A DNA stretch of 64,000 nucleotides from Methylomonas sp. 11b (GTDB lineage: Bacteria; Pseudomonadota; Gammaproteobacteria; Methylococcales; Methylomonadaceae), in assembly GCF_000515215.1 (NCBI RefSeq), contig NZ_KI911557.1, forward strand, positions 3,157,741 through 3,221,740, read 5' to 3'. A model generated the notes under the pieces. That model was not told the origin of the DNA and searched no databases. It saw only the letters and a program-made list of their open reading frames with translations. This document shows, piece after piece, positions 1-7,882 of the stretch. The stretch's first letter is position 1, and each line of letters starts with the position of its first letter. A program made the translations under genes and the position numbers.

Positions 1-383
1 ATGGCGAGCCGCTCCCGGGAGACACCGCGTTCCACTGCTCGACGAATCATGTAATGTTCATGCACGGTAGAAAGCCGGTTGATACGATTGTTGAAGGTAT
101 AGGATTCGTCGTCAGTGGCTATGAGACAGGGGGCATCGTCATATTCAAACTGGCGCAGCACCATCAACCGAATATGGCCATCCAGCAGAATGTGGTGCCC
201 CGTCGCTTTATTAGCCTTGCCGATGGTCAAAGGCTCTATCAGGCCGACTTCGGCAATTGATGATTGAATTTGCTTAAACTTCCGGGAGTTCAGCAAACCC
301 TCTGGCGTTTTTCGAGAAGGTAAAATCCGATCGAGCGGAATCACCAATTGTGACATTTCAAAACCGAGGGGTAATTCTGTCAC
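1..383 (-). CDS. ParB/RepB-type protein, truncated by window edge
   Basis: Seen: the reading frame runs from a GTG at 383 (an in-frame ATG lies at 356) to base 1 without a stop, so the C-terminus is outside the window. A GGGAGG box sits about 12 bases upstream of the GTG, and the gene starts 3 bases after the stop of the upstream ParB-like gene, so the two are co-transcribed. The N-terminal part reads like the ParB nuclease-like domain: a line such as IPLDRILPSRKTPEGL, then an IAEVGLIEPLTI stretch and an ILLDGHIRLMVL segment, the place where ParB proteins carry GERR-type residues. Known of the family: ParB/RepB proteins bind centromere-like sites and use CTP. Inferred: the last gene of a recombinase cassette rather than a true plasmid partition gene, since no ParA is seen. 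Confidence 0.75.
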   Translation of the reverse strand, partial: MTELPLGFEMSQLVIPLDRILPSRKTPEGLLNSRKFKQIQSSIAEVGLIEPLTIGKANKATGHHILLDGHIRLMVLRQFEYDDAPCLIATDDESYTFNNRINRLSTVHEHYMIRRAVERGVSRERLA

Positions 384-385
384 AG

Positions 386-1285
386 CTAATGGCCTCCCGC
401 CGATACACGCTCTGCCAGGTATTTCGGCAGCGTTTCCAAGCTTTCGGCGCGCAGCAATGTTGTAAAATTTTCATCCGCGAGCAATTCTCGCAAGGCGCCG
501 ACGACGAACATCAGACGTTGTTGGGCAAATTCCGCCTTTTTGATCATCAGTTTTTGGCGGTCGACTTCCTTTTGATAACTTCTCACCAAGCTGATCGTCG
601 TAACCTCTTTGGGCGTTTTGCGCGGGGCTGCATGTGCGATGGATCGCCCTAGACTTTGGCGTTGTAAAATAACCTTCCGCGCCTGAGTCAACTGCTTGCC
701 TCTTAACTCACCCGATTCGTAAGCCTCCTGGAGAGCGACTTGTACATCTTTTTCGGCGTTGCCGACGTTTGCAATTTCTAGCGCGGTATTTAAAGGGATT
801 CGTCCGCTTTCAACGGCGACAATCAACCGCTCTTCTCCTTGATCCAGTAACATCAAAATGCCTTGGACATAACAGGCGCTTAACCCCGTTTTTTTGGCAA
901 TGATTGCCTTGTCATAACCCTGATCCCTCAATTGCTGAATGCCGGCCAATAACTCAAGCGGCCGACATTGGCGGCGGGCAATATTTTCCGCCAGACTCAT
1001 GATGAAAGCTTCTTCATCGTCGACTTGAACGACTTGTGCAGGGATTTTGGTTTCACCGAGTTCTTGATAGGCTTTGAGGCGCCCTTCGCCACAAATCAGC
1101 AGGAATTGATCCTGACCATCAGCAGTGCGGCGGGGTGTCACCGTAATAGGCTTCTTGAGGCCAATGGTTTTGATGTTGTTTACGATCTCGCCAAAGATTC
1201 GATGATTGCGATCGCGCGGGTTGAGTACCACAATCAGTTCAAGGGGAATCATGTGGACACTACCTTGCCGATGTTGTTTGGTCAT
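386..1285 (-). CDS. ParB/RepB/Spo0J-type DNA-binding protein
   Basis: A 299-residue protein. Residues about 12-110 look like the ParB N-terminal domain: a LxxLxxVLNPRDRN opening, then GLKKPITV, then the nucleotide-site signatures GEGRLKAYQ and AENIARRQ. A helix-turn-helix follows (about 115-160, KAIIAKKTGLSACYVQGIL). The C-terminal third is helical and charged, as in the RepB C-terminal domain. The start codon overlaps the stop of the upstream serine recombinase (ATGA), so translation is coupled, and a second ParB-like gene begins 3 bases downstream. No ParA ATPase is present, so the usual partition role is doubtful. Inferred role: accessory DNA-binding factor of the recombinase, for example in assembling the recombination complex or maintaining the element. 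Confidence 0.85.
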   Translation of the reverse strand: MTKQHRQGSVHMIPLELIVVLNPRDRNHRIFGEIVNNIKTIGLKKPITVTPRRTADGQDQFLLICGEGRLKAYQELGETKIPAQVVQVDDEEAFIMSLAENIARRQCRPLELLAGIQQLRDQGYDKAIIAKKTGLSACYVQGILMLLDQGEERLIVAVESGRIPLNTALEIANVGNAEKDVQVALQEAYESGELRGKQLTQARKVILQRQSLGRSIAHAAPRKTPKEVTTISLVRSYQKEVDRQKLMIKKAEFAQQRLMFVVGALRELLADENFTTLLRAESLETLPKYLAERVSAGGH

Positions 1286-2847
1286 GCCGCTCTCCGGATC
1301 CGGCTGCGTTCGGCCATGCCGTACAAGTAATCAAGTGTGTGGAACCTGTAACTTTCGAATTCAATGCCGTTGTGTTCACCGAGACTGATCTTGGGTATGC
1401 CGAAATCCAGCTTCGGCAATAAGTAGTAATCCAGAGGCGCCTGATTAGGTTGGTCCAAACGGACTACGATGGTGATATCTGGGGCTAAGCTGGTATCGAA
1501 TCTGACTTTCCAGCGATAATGGCCGTTATCGAGAGACTGGCACCGAGCTAGGACAACAGAGACTGAAAACTCGTGATTAATCAGCAGCAGATCGGTGGCC
1601 GGATCGCGCTCGACACTGGCATCGAGGTTGGCAATTTTCTGTTCGGTTTGCAAAACAATCTGCGGGTGGAGGCGGCGAAGGAACTGATTCACTTCGAGAT
1701 AGCGGTAATCCCGGTCAGGGTTAAAACCGACGGTTTGGTAGGCACGGATCAGACTGCCGAAGTGGTGAACGTAGGCGGCTTTGGACGGCATGTCATCGGC
1801 TTCGTCGATGATCAGCCCGGACAGGAAGCCTCGGCGTTCGTAGAGATTGCGCAGTTTTTCGATCAGTTCGTCTTTGCTGTATCGATGTGCCCGCGCCCGA
1901 ATAATGCCTTGCGCCGTGTAGAACAGCTCCGGGGAAACGATGCCTTCAAAAGCGCCTTCCTTCTTGATCCACATGTCGGGTGAATTGACGATGCGGAGCT
2001 TTTTTAGCTTGAAGGATATGCGGTTGTAAATATTATTCCCGATGTACTTCTCGTTGCTTAGGACTTCGCGGACGGTACCGCGCGTCCAGTGACGATCCAG
2101 GTCGGTACGGATACCTCGCTCATTAAGCCGATTGGCTATTTCGGTTTCGCTGATGCCTTCATCAACAAACCATCGATACATCTGATTGACGAACTCAATT
2201 TCATTATCCGGACCCGGCATCAGAATGACTCGATCGGTCTGTAGACTTTTATGTTCGCCTCTGGCCAGTTCGCCTTTGTGTGCGCCCGATTGATCAATCA
2301 ATACCCGGCGTAATCCATAACCGGCAGGTCCGCCTTGGCGGAAGCCCATCTCTATCAGTCGGCACTGCCCCGCAAATACTTTGGTGGATAGTTCGCGACT
2401 GTATTCGCCGGCCATCGCGCGTTTGACGCCTTTGACGATGGTGGATACCGGTGAGCCGTCGTTTTCGAACTGCTCAGCGCAATAGGCGACCTGGATGCCG
2501 GCGCGGCGACAAATATATTCGTAGTAAGCGGATTCGTCGGCATCCTGAAACCGCCCCCAGCGACTAACGTCATAAACCAAGATGACTTGAAATTCCTGAG
2601 TACCGGCTTCGACATCCTTGATCAATTGCTGTAAAGCCTGTCGACCATCAATCCGTAATCCGCTTTTACCCTCGTCAGCGTAAGTTCGCACGATTACCAG
2701 GTTACGTCGGGCGGCATATTCTCGAATTTTGTCACCCTGATTTTCCGTGGAATATTGTTGGTATTCCGTCGACATCCGCACGTATTGAGCGGCTTTAAGT
2801 GCAGGAGGATGCCCACTATCGGTTTCATTGGTATCGTCTGATTGCAT
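1282..2847 (-). CDS. large serine recombinase (resolvase/recombinase family)
   Basis: About 521 residues. The start at ATG 2847 is preferred over an in-frame TTG at 2868. The catalytic domain occupies roughly residues 15-170: the nucleophile serine sits in YVRMSTEYQQYST, and the usual Arg-containing motif follows in VYDVSRWGRFQDADES. A recombinase DNA-binding domain follows (about 190-300, with ETEIANRLNERGIRTD and GTVREVLSNEKYIGN), then a C-terminal region without the Cys-rich zinc ribbon common in phage integrases. Such enzymes make double-strand exchanges at att sites through a phosphoserine intermediate. The gene overlaps the ParB-like gene downstream by 4 bases. The trio recombinase-ParB-ParB, with a zinc-ribbon gene upstream, looks like one mobile unit. 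Its attachment sites were not identified. Confidence 0.88.
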   Translation of the reverse strand: MQSDDTNETDSGHPPALKAAQYVRMSTEYQQYSTENQGDKIREYAARRNLVIVRTYADEGKSGLRIDGRQALQQLIKDVEAGTQEFQVILVYDVSRWGRFQDADESAYYEYICRRAGIQVAYCAEQFENDGSPVSTIVKGVKRAMAGEYSRELSTKVFAGQCRLIEMGFRQGGPAGYGLRRVLIDQSGAHKGELARGEHKSLQTDRVILMPGPDNEIEFVNQMYRWFVDEGISETEIANRLNERGIRTDLDRHWTRGTVREVLSNEKYIGNNIYNRISFKLKKLRIVNSPDMWIKKEGAFEGIVSPELFYTAQGIIRARAHRYSKDELIEKLRNLYERRGFLSGLIIDEADDMPSKAAYVHHFGSLIRAYQTVGFNPDRDYRYLEVNQFLRRLHPQIVLQTEQKIANLDASVERDPATDLLLINHEFSVSVVLARCQSLDNGHYRWKVRFDTSLAPDITIVVRLDQPNQAPLDYYLLPKLDFGIPKISLGEHNGIEFESYRFHTLDYLYGMAERSRIRRAA

Positions 2848-2987
2848 AGCCCATCCCGTAAGCGCCAATTTGCATGTTGTCCTTGTTCAGCCTGATCCAA
2901 AGCCAGTCAATTCGGATCAGATGTGTCCAGTTTCAAGGACTTATTTACGTGTAACGGTAATATCAGCCATTGGTAATGTCTATCAGG

Positions 2988-3443
2988 TCATCTCTTTGCA
3001 ATTTTCACGGAACCCGAGCAAACACAGGCATGCACCGTGATCTCTACGATCCACACGTCCATCTTTGCAATAGGGTCGTCTGACTTGCGGCTCAGCTGAT
3101 AGATGCCTGGAGGTACTGAATTAACAGGGATTGACGCATCCCTCTTTGCAATTGAGCGGGTAGTCGCTTGCCGATTTCGTCCCCGTTGCAAAGCTCGATT
3201 TCGCTCGACATACTTTGGATGTGATTTGCGATATTGACGCCAATAGTCCGGATTGCGATCAATCCAGGCCTGCTGTGCGCGATTCTGGTTATCTAGATAA
3301 TCTGGGTCATTCTGCAATTTGTTCCGCTGCCACTGCTTTTTACGTTGGCGCTGGCAACCGATAGCTGAGCAATAGGATTGATGTGGGGTTTGTGGTCGAG
3401 GCTGAAATAGCTGGCCACATGCAGGGCATTGTTTGTTCTCCAT
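2988..3443 (-). CDS. conserved zinc-ribbon protein of recombinase cassette
   Basis: About 151 residues. ATG 3443 is preceded by GGAG at the right distance; a longer frame starting at 3476 has no such site. The N-terminus carries a CPACG...YC....C arrangement (a treble-clef or zinc-ribbon knuckle). It is followed by a strongly basic, aromatic repeat region with DPDY, NPDYWRQY and HPKYVERN segments, which suggests nucleic-acid binding. The C-terminus (IAKMDVWIVEITV) is a distinct patch. I recognise the pattern as that of a conserved hypothetical protein seen near such recombinases, but no function is established. It lies 140 bases upstream of the recombinase on the same strand. Possible roles, all inferred: directionality factor, repressor or DNA-bridging protein of the element. 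Confidence 0.7.
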   Translation of the reverse strand: MENKQCPACGQLFQPRPQTPHQSYCSAIGCQRQRKKQWQRNKLQNDPDYLDNQNRAQQAWIDRNPDYWRQYRKSHPKYVERNRALQRGRNRQATTRSIAKRDASIPVNSVPPGIYQLSRKSDDPIAKMDVWIVEITVHACVCSGSVKIAKR

Positions 3444-3490
3444 GAAACACTCCACGCAAAAACCTGTATAGAGCATGGAATTGCCGCTTT

Positions 3491-3536
3491 TGGGTGTAAA
3501 TGGGTGTATTTATGGATAATGGGTGTTATTGGGCGT
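3491..3536. repeat. phased TGGGTGT direct repeats
   Basis: Copies of TGGGTGT start at 3491, 3501 and 3520, and a variant TGGGCGT starts at 3530. Each pair is spaced 10 bases, one helical turn. They fill the divergent promoter region between the zinc-ribbon gene and the Fic gene. Likely protein-binding sites; the binder is unknown. Confidence 0.5.
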
Positions 3537-3548
3537 AAGATTGGTCAC

Positions 3549-4598
3549 ATGATAAATTCTGACACCATCCAGATTACCCCGGAGATTCTTGGCTTAATCG
3601 CCAAAATTGATGAGTTCAAAGGTGCCTGGCGTGCATTGGGCACACTGGCGCCTGATCGCCTTTCCGCATTGCGACGAGTCGCAACGATTGAAAGCATCGG
3701 GTCATCCACTCGCATTGAAGGCAGCAAATTATCGGACCGCGATGTTGAGCGCTTGTTGTCGAATTTGCAGATCAAGACCTTTACCACACGAGACGAACAG
3801 GAAGTGGCGGGTTATGCCGAAGTCATGGATTTGGTATTTGCTTCCTGGGCGGACATGGCGCTGACCGAGAACCATATCAAGCAATTGCACCGCGACCTGC
3901 TGGTCTACAGCGAAAAGGATGCCTGGCATCGTGGTAACTACAAATCGTCCTCCAATAGCGTGGTTGCTTTTGACGAAAACGGATTGCAACTTGGTGTGGT
4001 ATTCGAAACCGCTACGCCCTTTGATACCCCAAGATTAATGACCGAATTGGTCACGTGGACTCAGGAAGAACGCAGTTTAGCGCAATTGCATCCGTTGCTA
4101 TTGATTGGTTTGTGGGTAGTTATTTTCCTTGAAATCCATCCTTTTCAAGATGGTAATGGCCGATTGAGTAGGGTGTTGACCACATTGCTGCTTTTACAAG
4201 CAGGTTATAGCTACGTGCCTTATAGCTCGCTGGAAAGCGTCATCGAAATGAACAAGGAAGCCTACTATCTGGCGTTAAGACAGACCCAGGGAACGATTCG
4301 AACCGAAGCGCCGAACTGGCTACCTTGGCTTTTGTTTTTCTTGCGTTCGCTTGCCGAGCAAATGCGTCGCCTCAACAAAAAAGTTGAGCGTGAAAAATTG
4401 GTTCTGGCGCCGTTGCCCGAGCTATCGCTGCAGATTGTCGAATTCACTCGAGAACACGGTCGCATGACGATGGCAGATGCCATCAGACTAACTGGAAGTA
4501 GTCGAAATACCCTGAAACAACATTTCAGGGCGCTGGTTGAGCAGAGACACCTCAATCAGCTTGGTAGTGGTCGGGGTGTTTGGTATGAGCTTCGCTGA
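3549..4598 (+). CDS. Fic-family protein (AMPylase) with N-terminal inhibitory motif
   Basis: About 349 residues from ATG 3549; an in-frame extension upstream would overlap the divergent gene and is unlikely. The core motif HPFQDGNGRLSR (residues 197-208) matches HxFx(D/E)GNGRxxR in full, so the transferase site looks intact. The inhibitory motif (S/T)xxxE(G/N) is also present, as STRIEG at residues 53-58, placing it with Fic proteins that carry their own inhibitory helix at the N-terminus. The C-terminal 60 residues look like a winged helix (MTMADAIRLTGSSRNTLKQHF), suggesting DNA binding. Fic enzymes move AMP or similar groups onto Ser, Thr or Tyr of target proteins. Followed by a terminator at 4728 and a large cluster of palindromic repeats, which its winged helix might bind (inference). 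Confidence 0.92.
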   Translation: MINSDTIQITPEILGLIAKIDEFKGAWRALGTLAPDRLSALRRVATIESIGSSTRIEGSKLSDRDVERLLSNLQIKTFTTRDEQEVAGYAEVMDLVFASWADMALTENHIKQLHRDLLVYSEKDAWHRGNYKSSSNSVVAFDENGLQLGVVFETATPFDTPRLMTELVTWTQEERSLAQLHPLLLIGLWVVIFLEIHPFQDGNGRLSRVLTTLLLLQAGYSYVPYSSLESVIEMNKEAYYLALRQTQGTIRTEAPNWLPWLLFFLRSLAEQMRRLNKKVEREKLVLAPLPELSLQIVEFTREHGRMTMADAIRLTGSSRNTLKQHFRALVEQRHLNQLGSGRGVWYELR

Positions 4599-4727
4599 CC
4601 CAAAATGGACCGCGGTTCAATTTCGGAATCGAGGAATTGAACTCCTGCCAAACTAGCCTGCATCGACCCGCAATAGCTGAGCAGACGCGGTTTGTTTCAA
4701 GTGGCGCACCACCCCAATTATCAAAGC

Positions 4728-4753
4728 CCAACTGATCTCAGTTGGACTTTTTT
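4728..4753 (+). terminator. rho-independent terminator after the Fic gene
   Basis: Perfect 7-bp stem CCAACTG / CAGTTGG with loop ATCT, followed by ACTTTTTTA. It lies 130 bases after the Fic stop codon. The stretch 4599-4727 shows no gene. Confidence 0.8.
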
Positions 4754-4863
4754 ATTGCCTGTTACTGCGAGTTCATGCGGGTTTATGCACACGGAATGTG
4801 TTACTAGATTGGTTTATTTTTTGTAAGATATTGAATTTTAATGATTAAAATCAATTTATCAAA

Positions 4864-5054
4864 AATTATGAGATTTTGTTAGGTTTGAACCATTAATTAT
4901 GAGATTTTTTAAAGAAATGAAAATCTCATAATTAATGCAACTGGTTGATTTTTATGAAGGTCAGTTTTTCAGAAATTATGAGATCCGACAGTGTTTGTCA
5001 GATCTCATAATTAATGAAATAAATCTCACAATTGTGAAATGAAATCTCAAATTT
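4864..5054. repeat. cluster of AATTATGAGAT palindromic repeats
   Basis: The 11-mer AATTATGAGAT occurs at 4864, 4895 and 4974 on the plus strand and at 4923 and 5002 on the minus strand. Two variant minus-strand copies occur at 5023 (ATCTCACAATT) and 5044 (ATCTCAAATTT). The copies pair into inverted repeats: 4891-4907 with 4921-4937 is a perfect 17-bp match, and 4973-4990 pairs with 4996-5013 with two mismatches. The whole stretch is very AT-rich and lies between the Fic gene and the nuclease gene, so it is a likely multi-site operator. It could also be an origin-like iteron array, but no initiator gene is present. Confidence 0.7.
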
Positions 5055-5136
5055 TATGAAACGAATCAGTAAAGACTAGTTTGGTAGATTAAGTGGAAAT
5101 TTTAAGTTGAATTTTCCAGCTGACATTAAAGGCTGC

Positions 5137-5790
5137 ATGAAGGACTGCATTTTGTCGCTGTTTTGGCCACGCAAGGAAATCGTCGGTTTCTTTGAGAACC
5201 TTGACCACTTGCGCCAACTGCAGGAGATTCGAGATTCCAAGATCAAATCCGATCGTGAACGACGTGTCTTTCAAGACGCCGTTCGACAGCAGCCGACCGC
5301 TTCGCTGGAACAATTACGCAGCGAATATCTCGATCTGCTTGCAAACAAAACGTCACGACAGCAGCGCGGCTACGCACTAGAACGTATCCTCGCCGAACTT
5401 TCCCGTCTAGAAACGACGGAAGCGTTCCGCGTCAACGGAGAACAAGTTGATGGTGCTGTGAAGTTTGACGGAGAGCATTACCTCATTGAGGCCAAGTGGC
5501 AGGAGAGGTCTGCCAGCAACGAGCCGGTTTATCAGTTCGCTGGAAAGGTGGCAGGTAAGCTTTACGGACGTGGACTGTTCATTTCCGTGAACGGCTTTAG
5601 TCCCGAAGTAATTCACAGCCTCGTCATCGGCAAAGAGATTCAGACGCTCTTTGTTGATGGCGAGGACCTAATTCTAGTGTTGGAGGGACACCTTACCATG
5701 CGTGACATGATCGACCGCAAAGTGAAAGCCGCTCAGACCAGAGGCCTCATCTATGCGCATCCGATCTCAGGTTCTGAGAAAAAGATCTAG
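5137..5790 (+). CDS. PD-(D/E)xK restriction-endonuclease-like protein
   Basis: About 217 residues. ATG 5137 with a nearby AAAGG is preferred to a TTG at 5107. The second half carries the nuclease core: E82 in the helix GYALERILAEL, D105 in GEQVDGAV, and E118-A-K120 in YLIEAKW. This is the layout of Mrr-type PD-(D/E)xK enzymes that cut DNA with Mg2+. The N-terminal 75 residues are helical, with no domain I can name. It ends 19 bases before the OLD-type ATPase remnant on the same strand, so the two probably formed one defence operon. It looks full length and undamaged, unlike its partners. The target (modified, foreign or branched DNA) cannot be told from sequence. Confidence 0.7.
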   Translation: MKDCILSLFWPRKEIVGFFENLDHLRQLQEIRDSKIKSDRERRVFQDAVRQQPTASLEQLRSEYLDLLANKTSRQQRGYALERILAELSRLETTEAFRVNGEQVDGAVKFDGEHYLIEAKWQERSASNEPVYQFAGKVAGKLYGRGLFISVNGFSPEVIHSLVIGKEIQTLFVDGEDLILVLEGHLTMRDMIDRKVKAAQTRGLIYAHPISGSEKKI

Positions 5791-5809
5791 AGGAAGAGAC
5801 AAGACTGTT

Positions 5810-6598
5810 ATGCGACTAAGCCGTATCATTATCAAAAACTTTAGAAACTTCAAGCACCTTGATATCAGACTTGGCGAGCATGCTGTTGTTCTTGGTGAGA
5901 ATAAGGTCGGCAAGACCAATCTCCTGTTTGCACTTCGGTTGATCCTTGATCCAACACTTCCCGATTCATTGCGTAAGCTGCGCCTTGATGACTTTTGGGA
6001 TGGGCTGACCCGCCCACTGAAAGCGGAAGACATCATTGAGGTGTCCGTCGAGTTTCGGGACTTTGAAGGCAACGAGAATCTGTTGGCGGTACTAGCAGAT
6101 CACTTGGTGAAGCCAGACCCGATGGTAGCGCGAGTTACCTATCGCTATCAGCCAGTGCAGGGGCTTGAAAGAGCACCGCGTAGCGAAGCGGATTACGAAT
6201 TCATTCTCTTCGGTGGAGATCGGCCAGAAAACTCGATCGGTTATGAATTAAGGCGATGGATGCCGATGGACCTGTTCCCGGCCTTGCGCGACGCCGAGTC
6301 TGACCTGGCGCGTTGGTCGAGGTCTCCGCTGAGACCATTGTTGGATCGAGCTGCTAAGACGGTGGATGTGAAAGAGCTCAATGCGATCGCCGGCGAGGTT
6401 CACACAATAACTTCAAAGATTGCTGCACTCCCTGAGCTTTCCAGTGTCGTCAGCCAAGTCAACGATCAACTGATTACCATGGTAGGCGATAAACATGCCG
6501 TGGAAACAGCCCTGGGGTTTTCGCCGACTGATCCGGAACGTTTACTGCGCGCACTGCAAATGATGATCGATGGTGGAAAGCGCGGTGTGGCCGAGGCC
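5810..6598 (+). pseudogene. 5' remnant of OLD-family ATPase/nuclease (GajA-like)
   Basis: From ATG 5810 the frame encodes an ABC-type ATPase N-terminus: MRLSRIIIKNFRNFKHLDI, then a Walker A, GENKVGKTNL, at about residues 28-37. About 263 residues keep OLD-family character, up to the IDGGKRGVAEA segment, where the family normally continues into its signature-like SLGSAN region. Just there, near 6598, similarity stops and the downstream bases encode helicase sequence in another frame. The Walker B region and the whole Toprim nuclease domain are missing. Known: GajA of the Gabija system is an OLD-type nuclease paired with a UvrD-like GajB. Inferred: this was such a pair, destroyed by an internal deletion. 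The open frame itself continues to 6721. Confidence 0.75.
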
Positions 6599-7199
6599 AC
6601 GCTTGAGCGAGTGGCTCATGGATGCAGCACGTTGGTGCTCGGGAGGTTGGCAGACTGGAGAAGTGTCTCTTTCTCAGCTGCTAAAAGCATGGCGGCGCAT
6701 GTACCGCTCAGTGATGAATGAGTCCGAATTGTTGACCGCACGCAAGCACTTAATTACGGCCCTGTTTTCGCTACGGGGCGGCGCGTTGCCTTTGCACCGT
6801 TGGCTCTTGGCGCTACGTCGTGATGTGCTGAATGAAATGCTCGAACAAGAGCCTGGTCTCGCCGACGAGAAAGACAACCTCGAAGAACTGATAAATGCCG
6901 CAGCGAAAGGTGGGATTTTGCAGGGTTTCACGGTCGAAATCTTTGGGAATCAGGGTAAGAGTCCGGATCAGCTCAACTTGATGACGCTGCACAGCTCGAA
7001 AGGGCTAGAGTTCCAAGCGGTCATAATGATAGGGTTGGAGAATGGTGTATTCCCAAGTGGGTTGGATAGAACCGACGAGCAGTTGAAAGAGGCATCACGC
7101 CTTTTCTATGTTGGCTTAACCCGTGCTAAAACACAGGTTCATCTTATCTACGATTCCGTAGAATCACCATTGATTACTTCCATTAGAGCGGCTACGTAA
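6599..7199 (+). pseudogene. 3' remnant of UvrD-type helicase (GajB-like)
   Basis: In the frame ending at 7199, about 200 residues match the C-terminal part of a UvrD/Rep-type superfamily 1 helicase: NLMTLHSSKGLEFQAVIMIG (motif V), then EASRLFYVGLTRAKTQVHL (motif VI, including the Arg finger). Motifs I to IV, including Walker A and the DE box, are absent. It is fused out of frame to the ATPase remnant at about 6598, and no good start or ribosome site precedes it, so it is probably not made as a working protein. The pairing of an OLD ATPase followed by a UvrD helicase is the Gabija layout. The loss of both the Toprim domain and the helicase N-terminus needs a deletion of very roughly 1.5 to 2 kb (estimated from family lengths). 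Confidence 0.75.
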
Positions 7200-7313
7200 C
7201 TGAAATTAAATGAGTTTTTATTGTTGAAACTGGGTTTTACTACCTAAGTAACAGCCTCTTAAGTGAAGAAAATTTTCCAGTAAGCCATTTCAAACCCAGC
7301 TCTACAACTGTAA

Positions 7314-7532
7314 CGAAGGTTTGTCATCGCCGATACACCAATTATTATTGAACGCCTGCTGGTGGACATCGACGAAATCGTCCGGCTGGTGCGTTTTCCC
7401 GGTTGGCAAAATACCTTGGCCGGCGAGCGGGAGGTCAAAAAGGCGCTACGCAAATCCTTGTTCAAATACAAACTGCATGCCGATGAGGAGCTGTTTGAGA
7501 AGGCGTATAGCTACATTCGACAGTATTACTGA
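7314..7532 (+). pseudogene. C-terminal scrap of type I restriction subunit HsdR
   Basis: After a TAA at 7311 the frame reads RRFVIADTPIIIERLLVDID, then an IVRLVRFPGWQ segment, a GEREVKKALRKSLF segment and a LFEKAYSYIRQYY ending, stopping at TGA 7530. This is the conserved C-terminal end of HsdR, the motor and nuclease subunit of type I restriction enzymes, and only about 72 of some 1,000 residues are left. There is no start codon, no ATPase motif, and no hsdM or hsdS nearby. It marks a lost restriction-modification system at this locus. Confidence 0.8.
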
Positions 7533-7571
7533 GTACTTCCGATCTAATCGAATTTGATCCTTAGGTCGTAT

Positions 7572-7739
7572 TTATCCCTTTTGAGATTTCAACATCTCCG
7601 CCGGCGAGACCGATAACGCGTCCGCCAACTTGCAAATATTCAGCAGGGCAATATTTCGTTTTCCCCACTCTACTCCGCCTAAATAACTTCGTGCCATGCC
7701 GCATGCCGGTGTGAGCTGTTCTTGAGGCCAGCCACGCAT
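7572..7739 (-). pseudogene. truncated XRE-family regulator
   Basis: A 55-residue frame from ATG 7739 reads MRGWPQEQLTPACGMARSYL, then a GGVEWGKRN segment and LLNICKLADALSVSPAEML. This is the XRE helix-turn-helix as found in regulators of restriction systems (recognition-helix neighbourhood GxxRxYLGGVExGKRN). The frame continues upstream for about 9 residues to a TAA without another start, so helix 1 of the fold is missing. It is convergent with the HsdR scrap, fitting a decayed restriction-modification regulator, though a short expressed peptide cannot be excluded. Confidence 0.55.
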
Positions 7740-7754
7740 TTTTCTGAGTTGGAC

Positions 7755-7800
7755 CTTGTCCGGTAAAAAAGCTTACTTGTCAGGTAAAAATACTTGACAA
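7755..7800 (+). promoter_or_regulatory. direct repeats and TTGACA box upstream of XRE gene
   Basis: CTTGTC(C/A)GGTAAAAA occurs at 7755-7769 and 7776-7790, spaced 21 bases, which is two helical turns. A partial third copy, CTTGACA, follows and supplies a consensus -35 box TTGACA at 7794-7799. No strong -10 is visible downstream. The arrangement suits an autoregulatory operator for the XRE gene that begins at 7883. Confidence 0.5.
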
Positions 7801-7882
7801 ATAATTTTTTTTGAAAATTGAATTTGCAAATCAGAAAAAAATTCATTACCCTCGTCGCATGTTACTTGGATTAGGAAGCATT

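Noticed and set aside
4864..5054. Possible CRISPR array
   Set aside because: The 11-mers are short, occur in both directions, and the spacing is irregular; there are no unique spacers and no cas genes.
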